NCBI RefSeq assembly: GCF_040081925.1
Contig: NZ_JBEBMF010000002.1
Coordinates: forward strand, 558,001-622,000
Reading direction: 5' to 3'
DNA length: 64,000 nt
Origin: Mesorhizobium_K quangtriensis
Lineage (GTDB): Bacteria; Pseudomonadota; Alphaproteobacteria; Rhizobiales; Rhizobiaceae
A program made the position numbers and the translations under genes. Below the pieces are notes generated by a model. The model searched no databases and was not told the DNA's origin. It was given only the letters and a program-made list of their open reading frames with translations. Positions 36,493-44,864 of the stretch are shown here, piece by piece (position 1 is the first letter of the stretch; each line of letters begins with the position of its first letter).

Positions 36493-36510
36493 CTGTCACG
36501 CGGCTGTCAT
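36493..36510 (+). promoter_or_regulatory. PHO box upstream of btaAB
   Basis: CTGTCAC at 36493-36499 and CTGTCAT at 36504-36510 are direct repeats separated by exactly 4 bp. This is the 7+4+7 layout of the PhoB-binding PHO box. It lies 50 bp before the btaA start codon. The spacer GCGG is more GC-rich than usual. Phosphate-starvation induction of btaAB through PhoB is known in Sinorhizobium. Confidence 0.8.
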
Positions 36511-36559
36511 CGGCCCGCGATACCCGCTTGCGGAACGTGCAACGGGGATTCGGGCCTCC

Positions 36560-37804
36560 ATGACCGACGTTTCGAGCGAGCTTCGCTTCCGCAGGAACCG
36601 CCATCTCGGAAAGGCCGTCTACCAGAACAGGGCGCTGTCGCGCGCAGGCCTCTCGGAGCGGCTTTTCGCGCTGCTCTTCACCGGTCTCGTCTACCCGCAA
36701 ATCTGGGAAGACCCGGATATCGACATGGAGGCGATGGAACTGGCCGAAGGCCATCGCATCGTCACGATCGCATCCGGCGGCTGCAACATCCTCGCCTATC
36801 TCACGCGCTCGCCGGCGCAAATCGACGCGGTTGACCTCAACACCGCGCATATCGCGCTCAACAAGCTGAAGCTCGCGGCTGTGACGCACCTGCCGGCACA
36901 GGCGGACCTCTTCCGCTTCTTCGGCGAAGCCGGCACCAGCACCAATTCCGTCGCTTACGATCGCTTCCTCGCGCCAAAGCTCGACGCCGCCACAAGGCGC
37001 TATTGGGAAAAGCGCAACCTGCGCGGACGCCGGCGCATCGAGACCTTTAATCGCAATTTCTACCAGACCGGCCTGCTTGGCCTGTTCATCGCGGCCGGCC
37101 ATCGCGCCGCGAAGCTGTACGGCGTCGATCCTTCGGAAATTCTCAAGGCAAACGACATTGAGACCCAGCGCCGCTTCTTCGAGGAGGAACTGGCGCCGGT
37201 CTTCGAGAAGCGACTGATGAAGATGATCCTGTCGCGCAAATCCTCGCTGTTCGGTCTCGGCATTCCGCCGGCGCAGTATGACTCGCTGATCACCTCGGGC
37301 GACGGGACGATGGCGAGCGTGCTGAAGGCGCGGCTGGAAAAGCTCGCCTGCGACTTTCCCTTGAAGGACAACTATTTCGCCTGGCAGGCTTTCGCGCGCC
37401 GCTACCCTGCGCAAGGCCAAGGCACCCTGCCCGCGTATCTCGACAAGCAGAACTACGACAAGATCAGAACCAACGCGGGTCGCGTCGTCGTCCATCACAT
37501 CAATTTCACCGAATTGCTGGCGAAGAAGCCCGCCGCGTCAGTCGACCGCTACGTCCTGCTTGATGCGCAGGACTGGATGACGGACGACCAGCTCAACGCG
37601 CTGTGGACGGAGATCAGCCGCACGGCGGCACCCGGCGCGCGCGTAATCTTCCGCACAGCCGCCGAAGACAGCGTCCTGCCCGGCCGCATCTCGGAGTCGC
37701 TGCTGGCGCAGTGGCGCTACGCCGAGGAGGATTCGCGCAGCTTCCATGCGCGGGACCGCTCGGCGATTTATGGCGGTTTCCACCTCTACGAAAAGGCCGC
37801 GTGA
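36560..37804 (+). CDS. btaA: BtaA: SAM:diacylglycerol 3-amino-3-carboxypropyltransferase
   Basis: BtaA moves the aminocarboxypropyl group of SAM onto diacylglycerol, the first step to the betaine lipid DGTS. The 414-residue protein is of the DUF3419 type: ALLFTGLVYPQIWEDPDIDM near the N-terminus, a SAM-binding segment IVTIASGGCNILAYLTR with VDLNTAHIALNK, and a C-terminal VIFRTAAEDSVLPGRI. The TGATG junction with btaB and the PHO box upstream support a phosphate-regulated btaAB operon. The product would replace phospholipids when phosphate is short. Confidence 0.93.
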   Translation: MTDVSSELRFRRNRHLGKAVYQNRALSRAGLSERLFALLFTGLVYPQIWEDPDIDMEAMELAEGHRIVTIASGGCNILAYLTRSPAQIDAVDLNTAHIALNKLKLAAVTHLPAQADLFRFFGEAGTSTNSVAYDRFLAPKLDAATRRYWEKRNLRGRRRIETFNRNFYQTGLLGLFIAAGHRAAKLYGVDPSEILKANDIETQRRFFEEELAPVFEKRLMKMILSRKSSLFGLGIPPAQYDSLITSGDGTMASVLKARLEKLACDFPLKDNYFAWQAFARRYPAQGQGTLPAYLDKQNYDKIRTNAGRVVVHHINFTELLAKKPAASVDRYVLLDAQDWMTDDQLNALWTEISRTAAPGARVIFRTAAEDSVLPGRISESLLAQWRYAEEDSRSFHARDRSAIYGGFHLYEKAA

Positions 37805-38460
37805 TGAGCGCCATCGAACATTCCCACGCCGAACTGATGGACGGCGTCTATCGCCACCAGCGCCATTTCTACGACCTGACCCGCAAATACTACCTGCTCG
37901 GCCGCGATCGACTGATCGATCGGCTGGACGCCCCTCCAGGTGGATCGGTTCTCGAACTCGGCTGTGGCACGGGACGCAACCTGATCCAGGCAGCGCAGGC
38001 TTATCCGGACGCCCGTTTTCACGGCCTCGATATCTCGGCAGAGATGCTGGAGACGGCTGCTGTGTCGATCGGCAAGCGTGACCTGTCCTCGCGCGTAGGC
38101 CTCGCCCGCGGCGATGCAACGGCCTTCGATCCCGAAAAGCTTTTTGGTCTCGCCGGCTTCGATCGGATTTTCATCTCCTACTCGCTGTCCATGATCCCCG
38201 AATGGCGGCGCACCATCGCGGCCGCGCTCGAGGCGCTGAACGAAGGCGGCTCGCTGCATGTCGTCGACTTCGGACGGCAGGAGCGCCTGCCCGGCTGGTT
38301 CAAGGGCGCGCTGCGGGCTTGGCTGGCGAAATTCCACGTTTCGCCCCGCGATTCATTGCGTGAAGTGCTTGAAGCGGAATCGCGCCGCGCCGGCAAAAGC
38401 CTCAGATTTGATTCGCTTTATCGCGGCTACGCGGTGCATTCGGTGCTGACGAAAGCATAA
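37804..38460 (+). CDS. btaB: BtaB: diacylglycerylhomoserine N-methyltransferase
   Basis: BtaB trimethylates diacylglycerylhomoserine with SAM to finish DGTS. The 218-residue class I methyltransferase has motif I VLELGCGTGRNL at about residue 48, the acidic HGLDISAEML and motif IV-like FDRIFISYSLSMIPEW. The ATG at 37804 overlaps the btaA stop (TGATG), which fixes the start; the frame is open upstream but inside btaA. Confidence 0.93.
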   Translation: MSAIEHSHAELMDGVYRHQRHFYDLTRKYYLLGRDRLIDRLDAPPGGSVLELGCGTGRNLIQAAQAYPDARFHGLDISAEMLETAAVSIGKRDLSSRVGLARGDATAFDPEKLFGLAGFDRIFISYSLSMIPEWRRTIAAALEALNEGGSLHVVDFGRQERLPGWFKGALRAWLAKFHVSPRDSLREVLEAESRRAGKSLRFDSLYRGYAVHSVLTKA

Positions 38461-38606
38461 TCCGCCGCCATTCTTCCGCCATCGATTTGTCGACATTGCC
38501 TCTGGCAATTTGCGGCCTTCCGGCATGCCATCAACGGAAAATCAACCATGATGGCCGATCACGGAAGGCACCGGAACGTTTCGTTCCGCAGGCGGGTCGG
38601 GGGCGG

Positions 38607-39458
38607 ATGTCGCAAGGGCATTTCGACGGTATGGCTGATATCGTACGCGACGTGCGATGGCGCGCCCTCGCTGTCGCCGCGCTTTTTGCCCTCGCCGGCT
38701 GTTCGGCGATGGATTCGCCGACGCCCTCAGCAGCACCCACGTCGGTCCCGTCAGGACAGGTCGCCGTCAGCAATCCGCGCTTCGGCGACACCGACCCGCA
38801 TGAGTGGGAAGGCGGAGCGCCCTGGAACTATGCCGTGCACGGAACGGACGTTTCGAAATACCAGACCTCGGTCGACTGGCAGCAGGCAAAGGCGAGCGGT
38901 ATTTCGTTCGCCTTCATCAAGGCGACCGAAGGCGGCGACCGCGTCGACGACTATTTCGATGAACACTGGCGCGCCACCCGAGCCGCCGGCATCCCGCGCT
39001 CCGCCTACCACTTCTACTATTTCTGCCGGCCGGCCGCCGAGCAGGCGCGCTGGTTCATCCAGCATGTGCCTAGGGAACGCGGCTCGCTGCCGCCCGTGCT
39101 CGACATGGAATGGAACCACACGTCGCCGAGTTGCAAGCTGAGGCCCGACGCGGAGACGGTGCGCAAGGAGATGAAGATCTTCCTCGACATCGTCGAGAAG
39201 CATTACGGCAAGAAGCCGATCATCTACACATCGATCGATTTCTTCGACGACAACGAACTGTCCAAGTTTCGCGGCTATCCCTACTGGCTGCGCTCGGTGG
39301 CGGGCCACCCGACGGAAAAATACGGCGACCACCCCTTCACCTTCTGGCAGTACACCGGCACCGGCGTCATTCCGGGCATACGCGGCAACGCCGACATCAA
39401 CGTCTTCAACGGCGACATGGCCGCCTGGAGGAAATGGCTGAAAGCGCATTCGACGTGA
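38607..39458 (+). CDS. GH25 lysozyme-like lipoprotein
   Basis: The protein is a glycoside hydrolase family 25 (muramidase) domain behind a lipoprotein signal. The lipobox is ALAGC. Starts at 38607 and 38631 both give a usable signal; I prefer 38607 for an AGGCGG sequence about 10 bases upstream. The GH25 fold begins VHGTDVSKYQTSVDW. The catalytic acid pair sits in VLDMEWN (D and E). FWQYTGTG and DINVFNGD close the barrel. About 283 residues. It overlaps the next gene by 25 bp. Confidence 0.88.
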   Translation: MSQGHFDGMADIVRDVRWRALAVAALFALAGCSAMDSPTPSAAPTSVPSGQVAVSNPRFGDTDPHEWEGGAPWNYAVHGTDVSKYQTSVDWQQAKASGISFAFIKATEGGDRVDDYFDEHWRATRAAGIPRSAYHFYYFCRPAAEQARWFIQHVPRERGSLPPVLDMEWNHTSPSCKLRPDAETVRKEMKIFLDIVEKHYGKKPIIYTSIDFFDDNELSKFRGYPYWLRSVAGHPTEKYGDHPFTFWQYTGTGVIPGIRGNADINVFNGDMAAWRKWLKAHST

Positions 39459-41194
39459 CGGAGACTGCCGCAAAACAGCATGGTTTTGCGGGTCGGGCCG
39501 ACACAACTTCCAGCCAAGCGCGCAGTCCACATCTGAAAATCCTGATCCTCGGAGGCTACGGCGTCTTCGGCGGGCGGCTTGCGGAACTCCTGGCCGACAT
39601 CCCCGGCATCAATCTCATCATTTGCGGGCGCGACCTCGCGCGGGCAGACGCGTTCTGCGCACAGTACAAGGGCGCGGCCAAAGTTCATCCACTTGCGTTG
39701 GACCGTGCCGACATTGTGAAGGCGCTGCGTACCCAAAAACCTGATCTCGTCGTTGATGCGTCCGGACCATTCCAGGATTATGGGGCCGATCGCTATCGGG
39801 TGATAACGGCCTGCATCGAAGCAGGCATCGATTATCTCGACTTTGCCGATGCCTCCGATTTCGTGGCTGGCGTGTCGCAATTCGACGGTGCGGCGAAGGA
39901 CGCAGGCACCTTCGTGCTGTCGGGGGTCAGCAGCTTTCCGGTGCTGACGGCGGCAGTCCTGCGCGAAATTGCGAAGACCATGGATATCGTATCGGTCGAA
40001 GGTGGCGTCGCACCCTCGCCTCGCGCTGGCATCGGGCTCAACGTGATGCGTGCAGTGACGAGCTACGCCGGCGCTCCAGTCAAGCTGCGCCGGAACGGAA
40101 GGCCATCGTACGGCATCGGCCTGGCCGAGAGCATGCGGTTCACGATCGCCGTTCCGGGCCGACTGCCGCTGCGCAACACCCGTTTCTCGCTGGTCGACGT
40201 GCCAGACCTGCAGGTCATACCGCCCGAACATCCTGCCATGACGGACATCTGGATGGGGGCAGGTACGATGCCCGAAACCCTGCTCCGCGCCCTGAACATG
40301 ATTGCGAAAGCGCGATACAGGCTCCGGCTTCCTTCATTGGAGCCTTTGTCGGGGCTGTTCCATTGGGTGCTGAACCGGATGCGCTTCGGCGAACATCGCG
40401 GCGGCATGTTCGCGCGGGCGCGCGGCATCGCGGATGGCCGAGAGGTCGAGCGAAGCTGGCATATGCTGGCCGAGGGCGATGCGGGGCCGCACATTCCTTC
40501 CATGGCTGCCGAAGGGGTCATCCGCAAAATGTTGTCTGGCGAACGGCCGGCGCCGGGCGCGCGGTCGGCGGTTCGCGCGCTTGAACTCGCCGACTACGAC
40601 GCGCTGTTTCGGCGACGGACCATCTTCACCGGCTTTCGCGAGCGCATTGCAGATGCACCGCTCTATCGCAAGGTCCTCGGCACGGCCTTCTCAGCACTTC
40701 CTCCGCGTCTGCAGCAATTGCACGACAGCACAGAGCCCCGCCAATGGAGGGGCTTTGCCGAGGTGCGGCGAGGTCGCGGCCCTCTGGCCGCGCTCGCTGC
40801 GGCATTCGTCGGATTTCCGAAAGCGGCGGCGCGCGTGCCTGTGACGGTTGCCTTTACACCGGAGAACGATGCCGAACGCTGGACCCGCACCTTCGACGGC
40901 AAGTCCTTCTCATCGCTGCAATGGGCAGGGACCGGCAGGAACGAACACCTGCTGATGGAGCGCTTTGGGATCGCGACCTTCGCACTCGCCCTTGTGGTGC
41001 AGGAGGGTCGCCTCTTTCTTGTTCCGCGACGATGGTCGGTGCTCGGGATCCCGATGCCGCGCTTCCTGCTGCCCGGCGGGTCGACCTTCGAAGCGGAGGA
41101 AGACGGGCAGTTCTGCTTCAACGTCGAGATATCAATGCCGCTGATCGGCCTGATCGTCGCCTACAAAGGCAGGCTCGAGCCCGCTACAGACTGA
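39434..41194 (+). CDS. Saccharopine dehydrogenase-like NADP-binding protein with DUF4166 domain
   Basis: The N-terminal part (about residues 30-360) is a saccharopine-dehydrogenase-like Rossmann domain with ILILGGYGVFGGRLAELL and VDASGPFQDYG. The C-terminal part (about 395-585) matches DUF4166 (ADAPLYRKVLGTAF, LLMERFG, PRFLLPGG). ATG 39434 has GGAGG just upstream; the longer frame from 39110 lies inside the lysozyme gene. The 586-residue fusion is known in proteobacteria but its reaction is not. The overlap with the lysozyme gene implies coupling. Confidence 0.82.
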   Translation: MAESAFDVTETAAKQHGFAGRADTTSSQARSPHLKILILGGYGVFGGRLAELLADIPGINLIICGRDLARADAFCAQYKGAAKVHPLALDRADIVKALRTQKPDLVVDASGPFQDYGADRYRVITACIEAGIDYLDFADASDFVAGVSQFDGAAKDAGTFVLSGVSSFPVLTAAVLREIAKTMDIVSVEGGVAPSPRAGIGLNVMRAVTSYAGAPVKLRRNGRPSYGIGLAESMRFTIAVPGRLPLRNTRFSLVDVPDLQVIPPEHPAMTDIWMGAGTMPETLLRALNMIAKARYRLRLPSLEPLSGLFHWVLNRMRFGEHRGGMFARARGIADGREVERSWHMLAEGDAGPHIPSMAAEGVIRKMLSGERPAPGARSAVRALELADYDALFRRRTIFTGFRERIADAPLYRKVLGTAFSALPPRLQQLHDSTEPRQWRGFAEVRRGRGPLAALAAAFVGFPKAAARVPVTVAFTPENDAERWTRTFDGKSFSSLQWAGTGRNEHLLMERFGIATFALALVVQEGRLFLVPRRWSVLGIPMPRFLLPGGSTFEAEEDGQFCFNVEISMPLIGLIVAYKGRLEPATD

Positions 41195-41200
41195 GCGGCG

Positions 41201-42421
41201 TCAGTCGGCCATCGTCTCCAGGCTGGCAAAGCCCTGCGGGGCGTCGCCTTCGTCGAACGGCGTCGTCACCTCGACAAACGTGTCGGGATAGAAGCCGTTG
41301 AAGCGAGTCCGTAGCGATAGCGAATAGGCGCCGATATGGCCGATCTCGATCCAGTCGCCGGTATCGACGGTTTCCGGCAGCCAGAATGGCCGCGACAGGA
41401 TGTCGACCGAATCGCAGGTCGCGCCACAGACCTTGAACGGCACGATGTTCTTCTCGCTGCCGTTACGCGAGCGGATTGCCGGGTCGGGGATGAAGCGGGC
41501 GGGCAGCGTGATCTTGCCCGTCCATGAATCTGACAGCGACGCCCAGATGCCATCATTGATGTAGAGCCGCCTGCCCTTGCGCAGCAGGACGCGCACGATG
41601 AGCGACAGGCAGCGCGCGACGATCACCCGGCCCGGCTCGGCGACCAGCGGCATCTGGTCGAAGCCGTATTCCCTGAGATCGCCTGACAGCCGCGACATGA
41701 TCTGCCCGAGCGAGGGCATCTCGACCTGCTTGCGGTTCGGGTCGTTGCCATATTCGGCGGGAAAGCCGCCGCCGACATCAAGACCTGCAAGTGGAAAGGT
41801 CAGCCGGTTGCGGATCCAATCGGCAGTGGCGAGCGCGCGCTCGTAGGTGTCGGGGTCCTCGATCTGGCTGCCGACATGGAAGCAGAGGCCGACCCTGTAA
41901 CCGCTACGATTGAGCCGCTCCGCGAGTTCCACGGCGTTTGCCGGTCCAGCGCCGAACTTCTTCGACAGTTCGTAGGCCGCCGACCCCTTGGTCTGGATAC
42001 GGACGAAAACGTCGAGCGATCCCGGGTCGATGTCGAGGGCGCGCACGACCCGCGTCAGCTTCGCGATCTCGTCCTCATGATCGATCGCGATGACGCGGAT
42101 GGCGTATTTTTCCAGTGCAAGCCGGATGTCGGACTGCGCCTTGACCGGGTGCATGTACAGCATCTCGGCATCAGCTGATACGGCGCGAACGGCGGCGAAC
42201 TCGCCAGGCGAGGCAACGTCGAAAGCCGTAACGCCGGCCTCGACCAGCGCCTTCAGGACGATCTGCTCGCCATTGGTCTTGACGGCATAGGCGGTTTTGC
42301 CGGGGAACATGTCCATGAACTGCCGTGCATCGGCCTTCAGGACGTCCGGCCGGAAGCAGTAGACGGGCTCATCCGGACGAAGCTTCAGGGCCGCCTCGCG
42401 GGCATTCTCGAATCGCTGCAA
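41201..42421 (-). CDS. Ornithine/lysine decarboxylase, fold-type III PLP enzyme
   Basis: This alanine-racemase-fold decarboxylase should make putrescine or cadaverine. The PLP lysine is in AYAVKTN. FHVGSQIEDPDTY and the GGGFPAEYG phosphate loop follow, with EPGR (AEPGRVIVARCL) and the catalytic cysteine region VCGATCDSVDIL. I start at the TTG at 42421 because GGGAGAAG lies 4-11 bases upstream; a GTG at 42454 is in frame but without a ribosome site. About 406 residues. It converges on the DUF4166 gene (6-bp gap). In alphaproteobacteria such genes can be preceded by a speF RNA; I could not recognise one here. Confidence 0.9.
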   Translation of the reverse strand: MQRFENAREAALKLRPDEPVYCFRPDVLKADARQFMDMFPGKTAYAVKTNGEQIVLKALVEAGVTAFDVASPGEFAAVRAVSADAEMLYMHPVKAQSDIRLALEKYAIRVIAIDHEDEIAKLTRVVRALDIDPGSLDVFVRIQTKGSAAYELSKKFGAGPANAVELAERLNRSGYRVGLCFHVGSQIEDPDTYERALATADWIRNRLTFPLAGLDVGGGFPAEYGNDPNRKQVEMPSLGQIMSRLSGDLREYGFDQMPLVAEPGRVIVARCLSLIVRVLLRKGRRLYINDGIWASLSDSWTGKITLPARFIPDPAIRSRNGSEKNIVPFKVCGATCDSVDILSRPFWLPETVDTGDWIEIGHIGAYSLSLRTRFNGFYPDTFVEVTTPFDEGDAPQGFASLETMAD

Positions 42422-42670
42422 TGACTTCTCCCGAGGATCGCCGGATTTCCGCACCGGCGGCGGAATCTAGGGCAATGCGCCCAAGATGGAAAGAAACGGC
42501 TTGGACGACGCCTTGATGACATTTGCCGATGCGGAAGGCCACCGACTGAAAACTATTGCGGCAGGCACCTGAAACGGGTGGCAAGCCAGGCATGGTCGCT
42601 GTTAGCTGGGTTAGCAGCCCGTGAGAACGCCGTGACGCCAGTCAATCCAGCATCGCCTGTGCAAAGGGGC

Positions 42671-43552
42671 ATGTCCGCGTTGGACTGGGCCAAGCTGCTT
42701 CTTCTCGGCGGCGTCTGGGGCGGTTCGTTCTTCTTCGCACGCATCGCGGTCGCCGAGATGCACCCGCTGACGCTGGTTCTGTTCCGCGTGGCAATCGCCG
42801 CCGCGGCGCTTCATGTCTACCTGGCGGTCAGGGGACCATCCTTTCGGCTGGCGCTGCCGCTGGCGGGGAGTTTCCTGCTGATGGGCCTGATCAACAACGT
42901 GATTCCCTTCTCGCTGATCTTTGCCGGCCAGACCGCAATGGGCGCTGGACTCGCCTCTGTTCTCAACGCGACGACACCGTTCTGGACGATCATGCTGGCC
43001 AACGCGTTGACCGCCGACGAGAAGCTCTCCTGGAACAAGGTTGTCGGCGTCCTGCTTGGCATCGCAGGCGTGGCCGTCATGGTTGGACCAGGGCTTGTCG
43101 CGAGCCTTGGCGGTCCCGTGTGGGCGAAATTCGCAATGGTCGGCGCATCGCTTTCCTACGCCTTCGCGCTGATCTTCGCTCGGCGGTTCAAGGCGATTCC
43201 GCCCATCATCGTTGCGGCAGGTCAGTTGACGGCCTCGGCCGCGATCATGCTGCCGGTCGTGCTGATCTGGAACGGTCCATCGGGATTGCTTGCAGCAAGC
43301 CCACATGTCTGGGCCGCAGTGCTGGCACTGGCGCTCATTTCAACCGCCTTCGCCTACATCCTCTATTTCGGCCTGATTCGATCGGCGGGCGCGACCAACG
43401 CGTCACTCGTGACGCTCGTCGTCCCGGTCAGCGCCATCCTGCTGGGCTTCATCTTCCTGGGAGAGCGGCTGGAGACGTTCGAGGTCGCCGGCATGGTGCT
43501 GATCGGGCTCGGCCTCGTGACGATCGACAGAAGGATTCTCCGTCGAAACTAG
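42671..43552 (+). CDS. EamA/DMT-family transporter
   Basis: A 293-residue, ten-helix exporter with two EamA repeats: LLLGGVWGGSFFFARIAVAE begins the first, and VWAKFAMVGASLSYAFALIF the second, with GFIFLGERLE near the end. The ATG at 42671 has AAAGGGG immediately upstream; a GTG at 42578 would add 31 unlike residues. It is divergent from the decarboxylase. Substrate unknown; polyamine or amino acid export would fit the neighbour but is only a guess. Confidence 0.9.
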   Translation: MSALDWAKLLLLGGVWGGSFFFARIAVAEMHPLTLVLFRVAIAAAALHVYLAVRGPSFRLALPLAGSFLLMGLINNVIPFSLIFAGQTAMGAGLASVLNATTPFWTIMLANALTADEKLSWNKVVGVLLGIAGVAVMVGPGLVASLGGPVWAKFAMVGASLSYAFALIFARRFKAIPPIIVAAGQLTASAAIMLPVVLIWNGPSGLLAASPHVWAAVLALALISTAFAYILYFGLIRSAGATNASLVTLVVPVSAILLGFIFLGERLETFEVAGMVLIGLGLVTIDRRILRRN

Positions 43553-43726
43553 AAATTATTGCTCCTCCCCCAACGGCATTCCGTGACTCATGGGCAGCGC
43601 TGCCTCAGTCCCGCCAAATTTTTTCCACAACCGCCATAAACGCGATTGTCTATAAATTCCCTAGACTTATGCGCCCGAGGTGGGAGGTTTTTCCATAATC
43701 ACGCCGCAATGCAGCAAAATTTGCGC

Positions 43727-43754
43727 TTGCCTGTTGCTCATTGTCCCCTAGACT
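43727..43754 (+). promoter_or_regulatory. Candidate promoter of the microprotein gene
   Basis: TTGCCT (43727-43732) and TAGACT (43749-43754) are 16 bp apart. The nine bases CCCTAGACT also occur at 43659-43667, 87 bp upstream, where ATTGTC again precedes it, so the region may carry a duplicated -10 element. Confidence 0.4.
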
Positions 43755-43787
43755 CGCGACATAGTTCTCTAATGAGGAGGCTAGAGC

Positions 43788-43874
43788 ATGGGACTGACAC
43801 GGCCGATCAATGCACTGATGATTTGCGCTGCGTTTGCTTTTATTGGCGCCCTCATAATGGGAGTAATTCCGTAA
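43788..43874 (+). CDS. 28-residue membrane microprotein
   Basis: A short ORF, MGLTRPINALMICAAFAFIG plus eight more residues ending GVIP, encodes one hydrophobic helix with a short basic head. It has a near-ideal ribosome site (GAGGAGG ending 7 bases before the ATG), a promoter-like sequence upstream and a strong intrinsic terminator 31 bp after the stop. Such signals around a 29-codon frame argue for real expression. Similar tiny proteins beginning MGLTRPINALM occur in Rhizobiales as I recall. Function unknown; it could modulate a membrane complex. A database of small proteins would test conservation. Confidence 0.75.
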   Translation: MGLTRPINALMICAAFAFIGALIMGVIP

Positions 43875-43904
43875 GCTGCAGCTTCGGAATAGCTGGGAAA
43901 TCAG

Positions 43905-43931
43905 AAAGGCCGGGCTCGCGCCCGGCCTTTT
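43905..43931 (+). terminator. Intrinsic terminator, probably bidirectional
   Basis: A perfect 11-bp stem (AAAGGCCGGGC / GCCCGGCCTTT) with a TCGC loop is followed by T on the plus strand and by TTTCTGATTT on the minus strand. It ends the microprotein transcript and also faces the metF 3' end 19 bp away. Confidence 0.85.
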
Positions 43932-43949
43932 CGTATTGGGATACGGTGC

Positions 43950-44864
43950 TCAGGCCGCAGCGATCGCGCCATCGGAATGCGCGGCGCGGATGCCGATCAT
44001 GTGGCAGACGGCAAAAACCAGGTCCGCGCGGTTCATCGTGTAGAAATGGAAATCGGAAACGCCGCGCTCGATCAGGTCCATAACCTGTTCAGCCGCGACG
44101 GCGGAGGCCACCAATGCATGGGTTTGGGGATCGCCCTGCAAACCATCGAAGCGCTCGGCAAGCCAAGCCGGCACATGCGCGCCGCAGCGGGCGGAGAAGT
44201 TCGCGACCTGCCCGAAATTGTGGATCGGAAGGATGCCTGGCACGATCGGGATATAGATGCCCGCCCGCCGGACACGTTCGACGTAACGCTCGTAAAGATC
44301 ATTGTCGAAGAAGAACTGGGTGATCGCCCGCGTCGCGCCGTTGTCGACCTTGCGTTTCAGCATCTCGATGTCGGTGGCGAAGTCCGGGCTTTCGGGATGC
44401 TTTTCCGGGTAGGCCGAGACCGAGATGTCGAACTCGCCGGCCTTTTTAAGCGCCGCGACCAATGCGGCTGCGTTGGCGTAGCCGCCCTGATGGGGATGGT
44501 AGCGCTCGCCGACGCCGGCAGCCGGGTCGCCGCGCAACGCAACGAAGCGCCTGACCCCCATGTCGGCGAACTCGCCGATCACCTTGTCGACTTCGGCGCT
44601 GGTCGCATCGACACAGGTGAGATGGGCGGCGGGGATGAGGCTCGATTCGGTCAGGATGCGCCGGACGGTGCGCTCCGTGCGCTCGCGCGTCGAACCGCCC
44701 GCGCCATAGGTGACAGAGACGAATTCGGGCGACAGCGGCTCCAGGCGCTGGACGGTGTCCCAGAGCCGCGCCTCCATCTCGTCGGTCTTCGGCGGGAAGA
44801 ACTCGAAGGAGACATGCAGCTTTGCGCCGATGTCGGAGCGCCGGGACAGGCGAGGCGCGTTCAT
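43950..44864 (-). CDS. metF: Methylenetetrahydrofolate reductase MetF
   Basis: MetF reduces 5,10-methylene-THF to 5-methyl-THF for methionine synthesis, using FAD. The ATG at 44864 gives 304 residues and overlaps the upstream gene as TGATG. The catalytic glutamate is E21 in VSFEFFPPKTDEM, and FVSVTYGAGGSTRERT, ISVSAYPEKHPES and QFFFDND are typical family segments. Co-transcription with the ArsR-methyltransferase regulator links it to sensing of the methionine cycle. Confidence 0.97.
   Translation of the reverse strand: MNAPRLSRRSDIGAKLHVSFEFFPPKTDEMEARLWDTVQRLEPLSPEFVSVTYGAGGSTRERTERTVRRILTESSLIPAAHLTCVDATSAEVDKVIGEFADMGVRRFVALRGDPAAGVGERYHPHQGGYANAAALVAALKKAGEFDISVSAYPEKHPESPDFATDIEMLKRKVDNGATRAITQFFFDNDLYERYVERVRRAGIYIPIVPGILPIHNFGQVANFSARCGAHVPAWLAERFDGLQGDPQTHALVASAVAAEQVMDLIERGVSDFHFYTMNRADLVFAVCHMIGIRAAHSDGAIAAA

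Noticed and set aside
42422..42670. speF RNA leader upstream of the decarboxylase
   Set aside because: No consensus elements that I can recognise; needs a covariance-model search.
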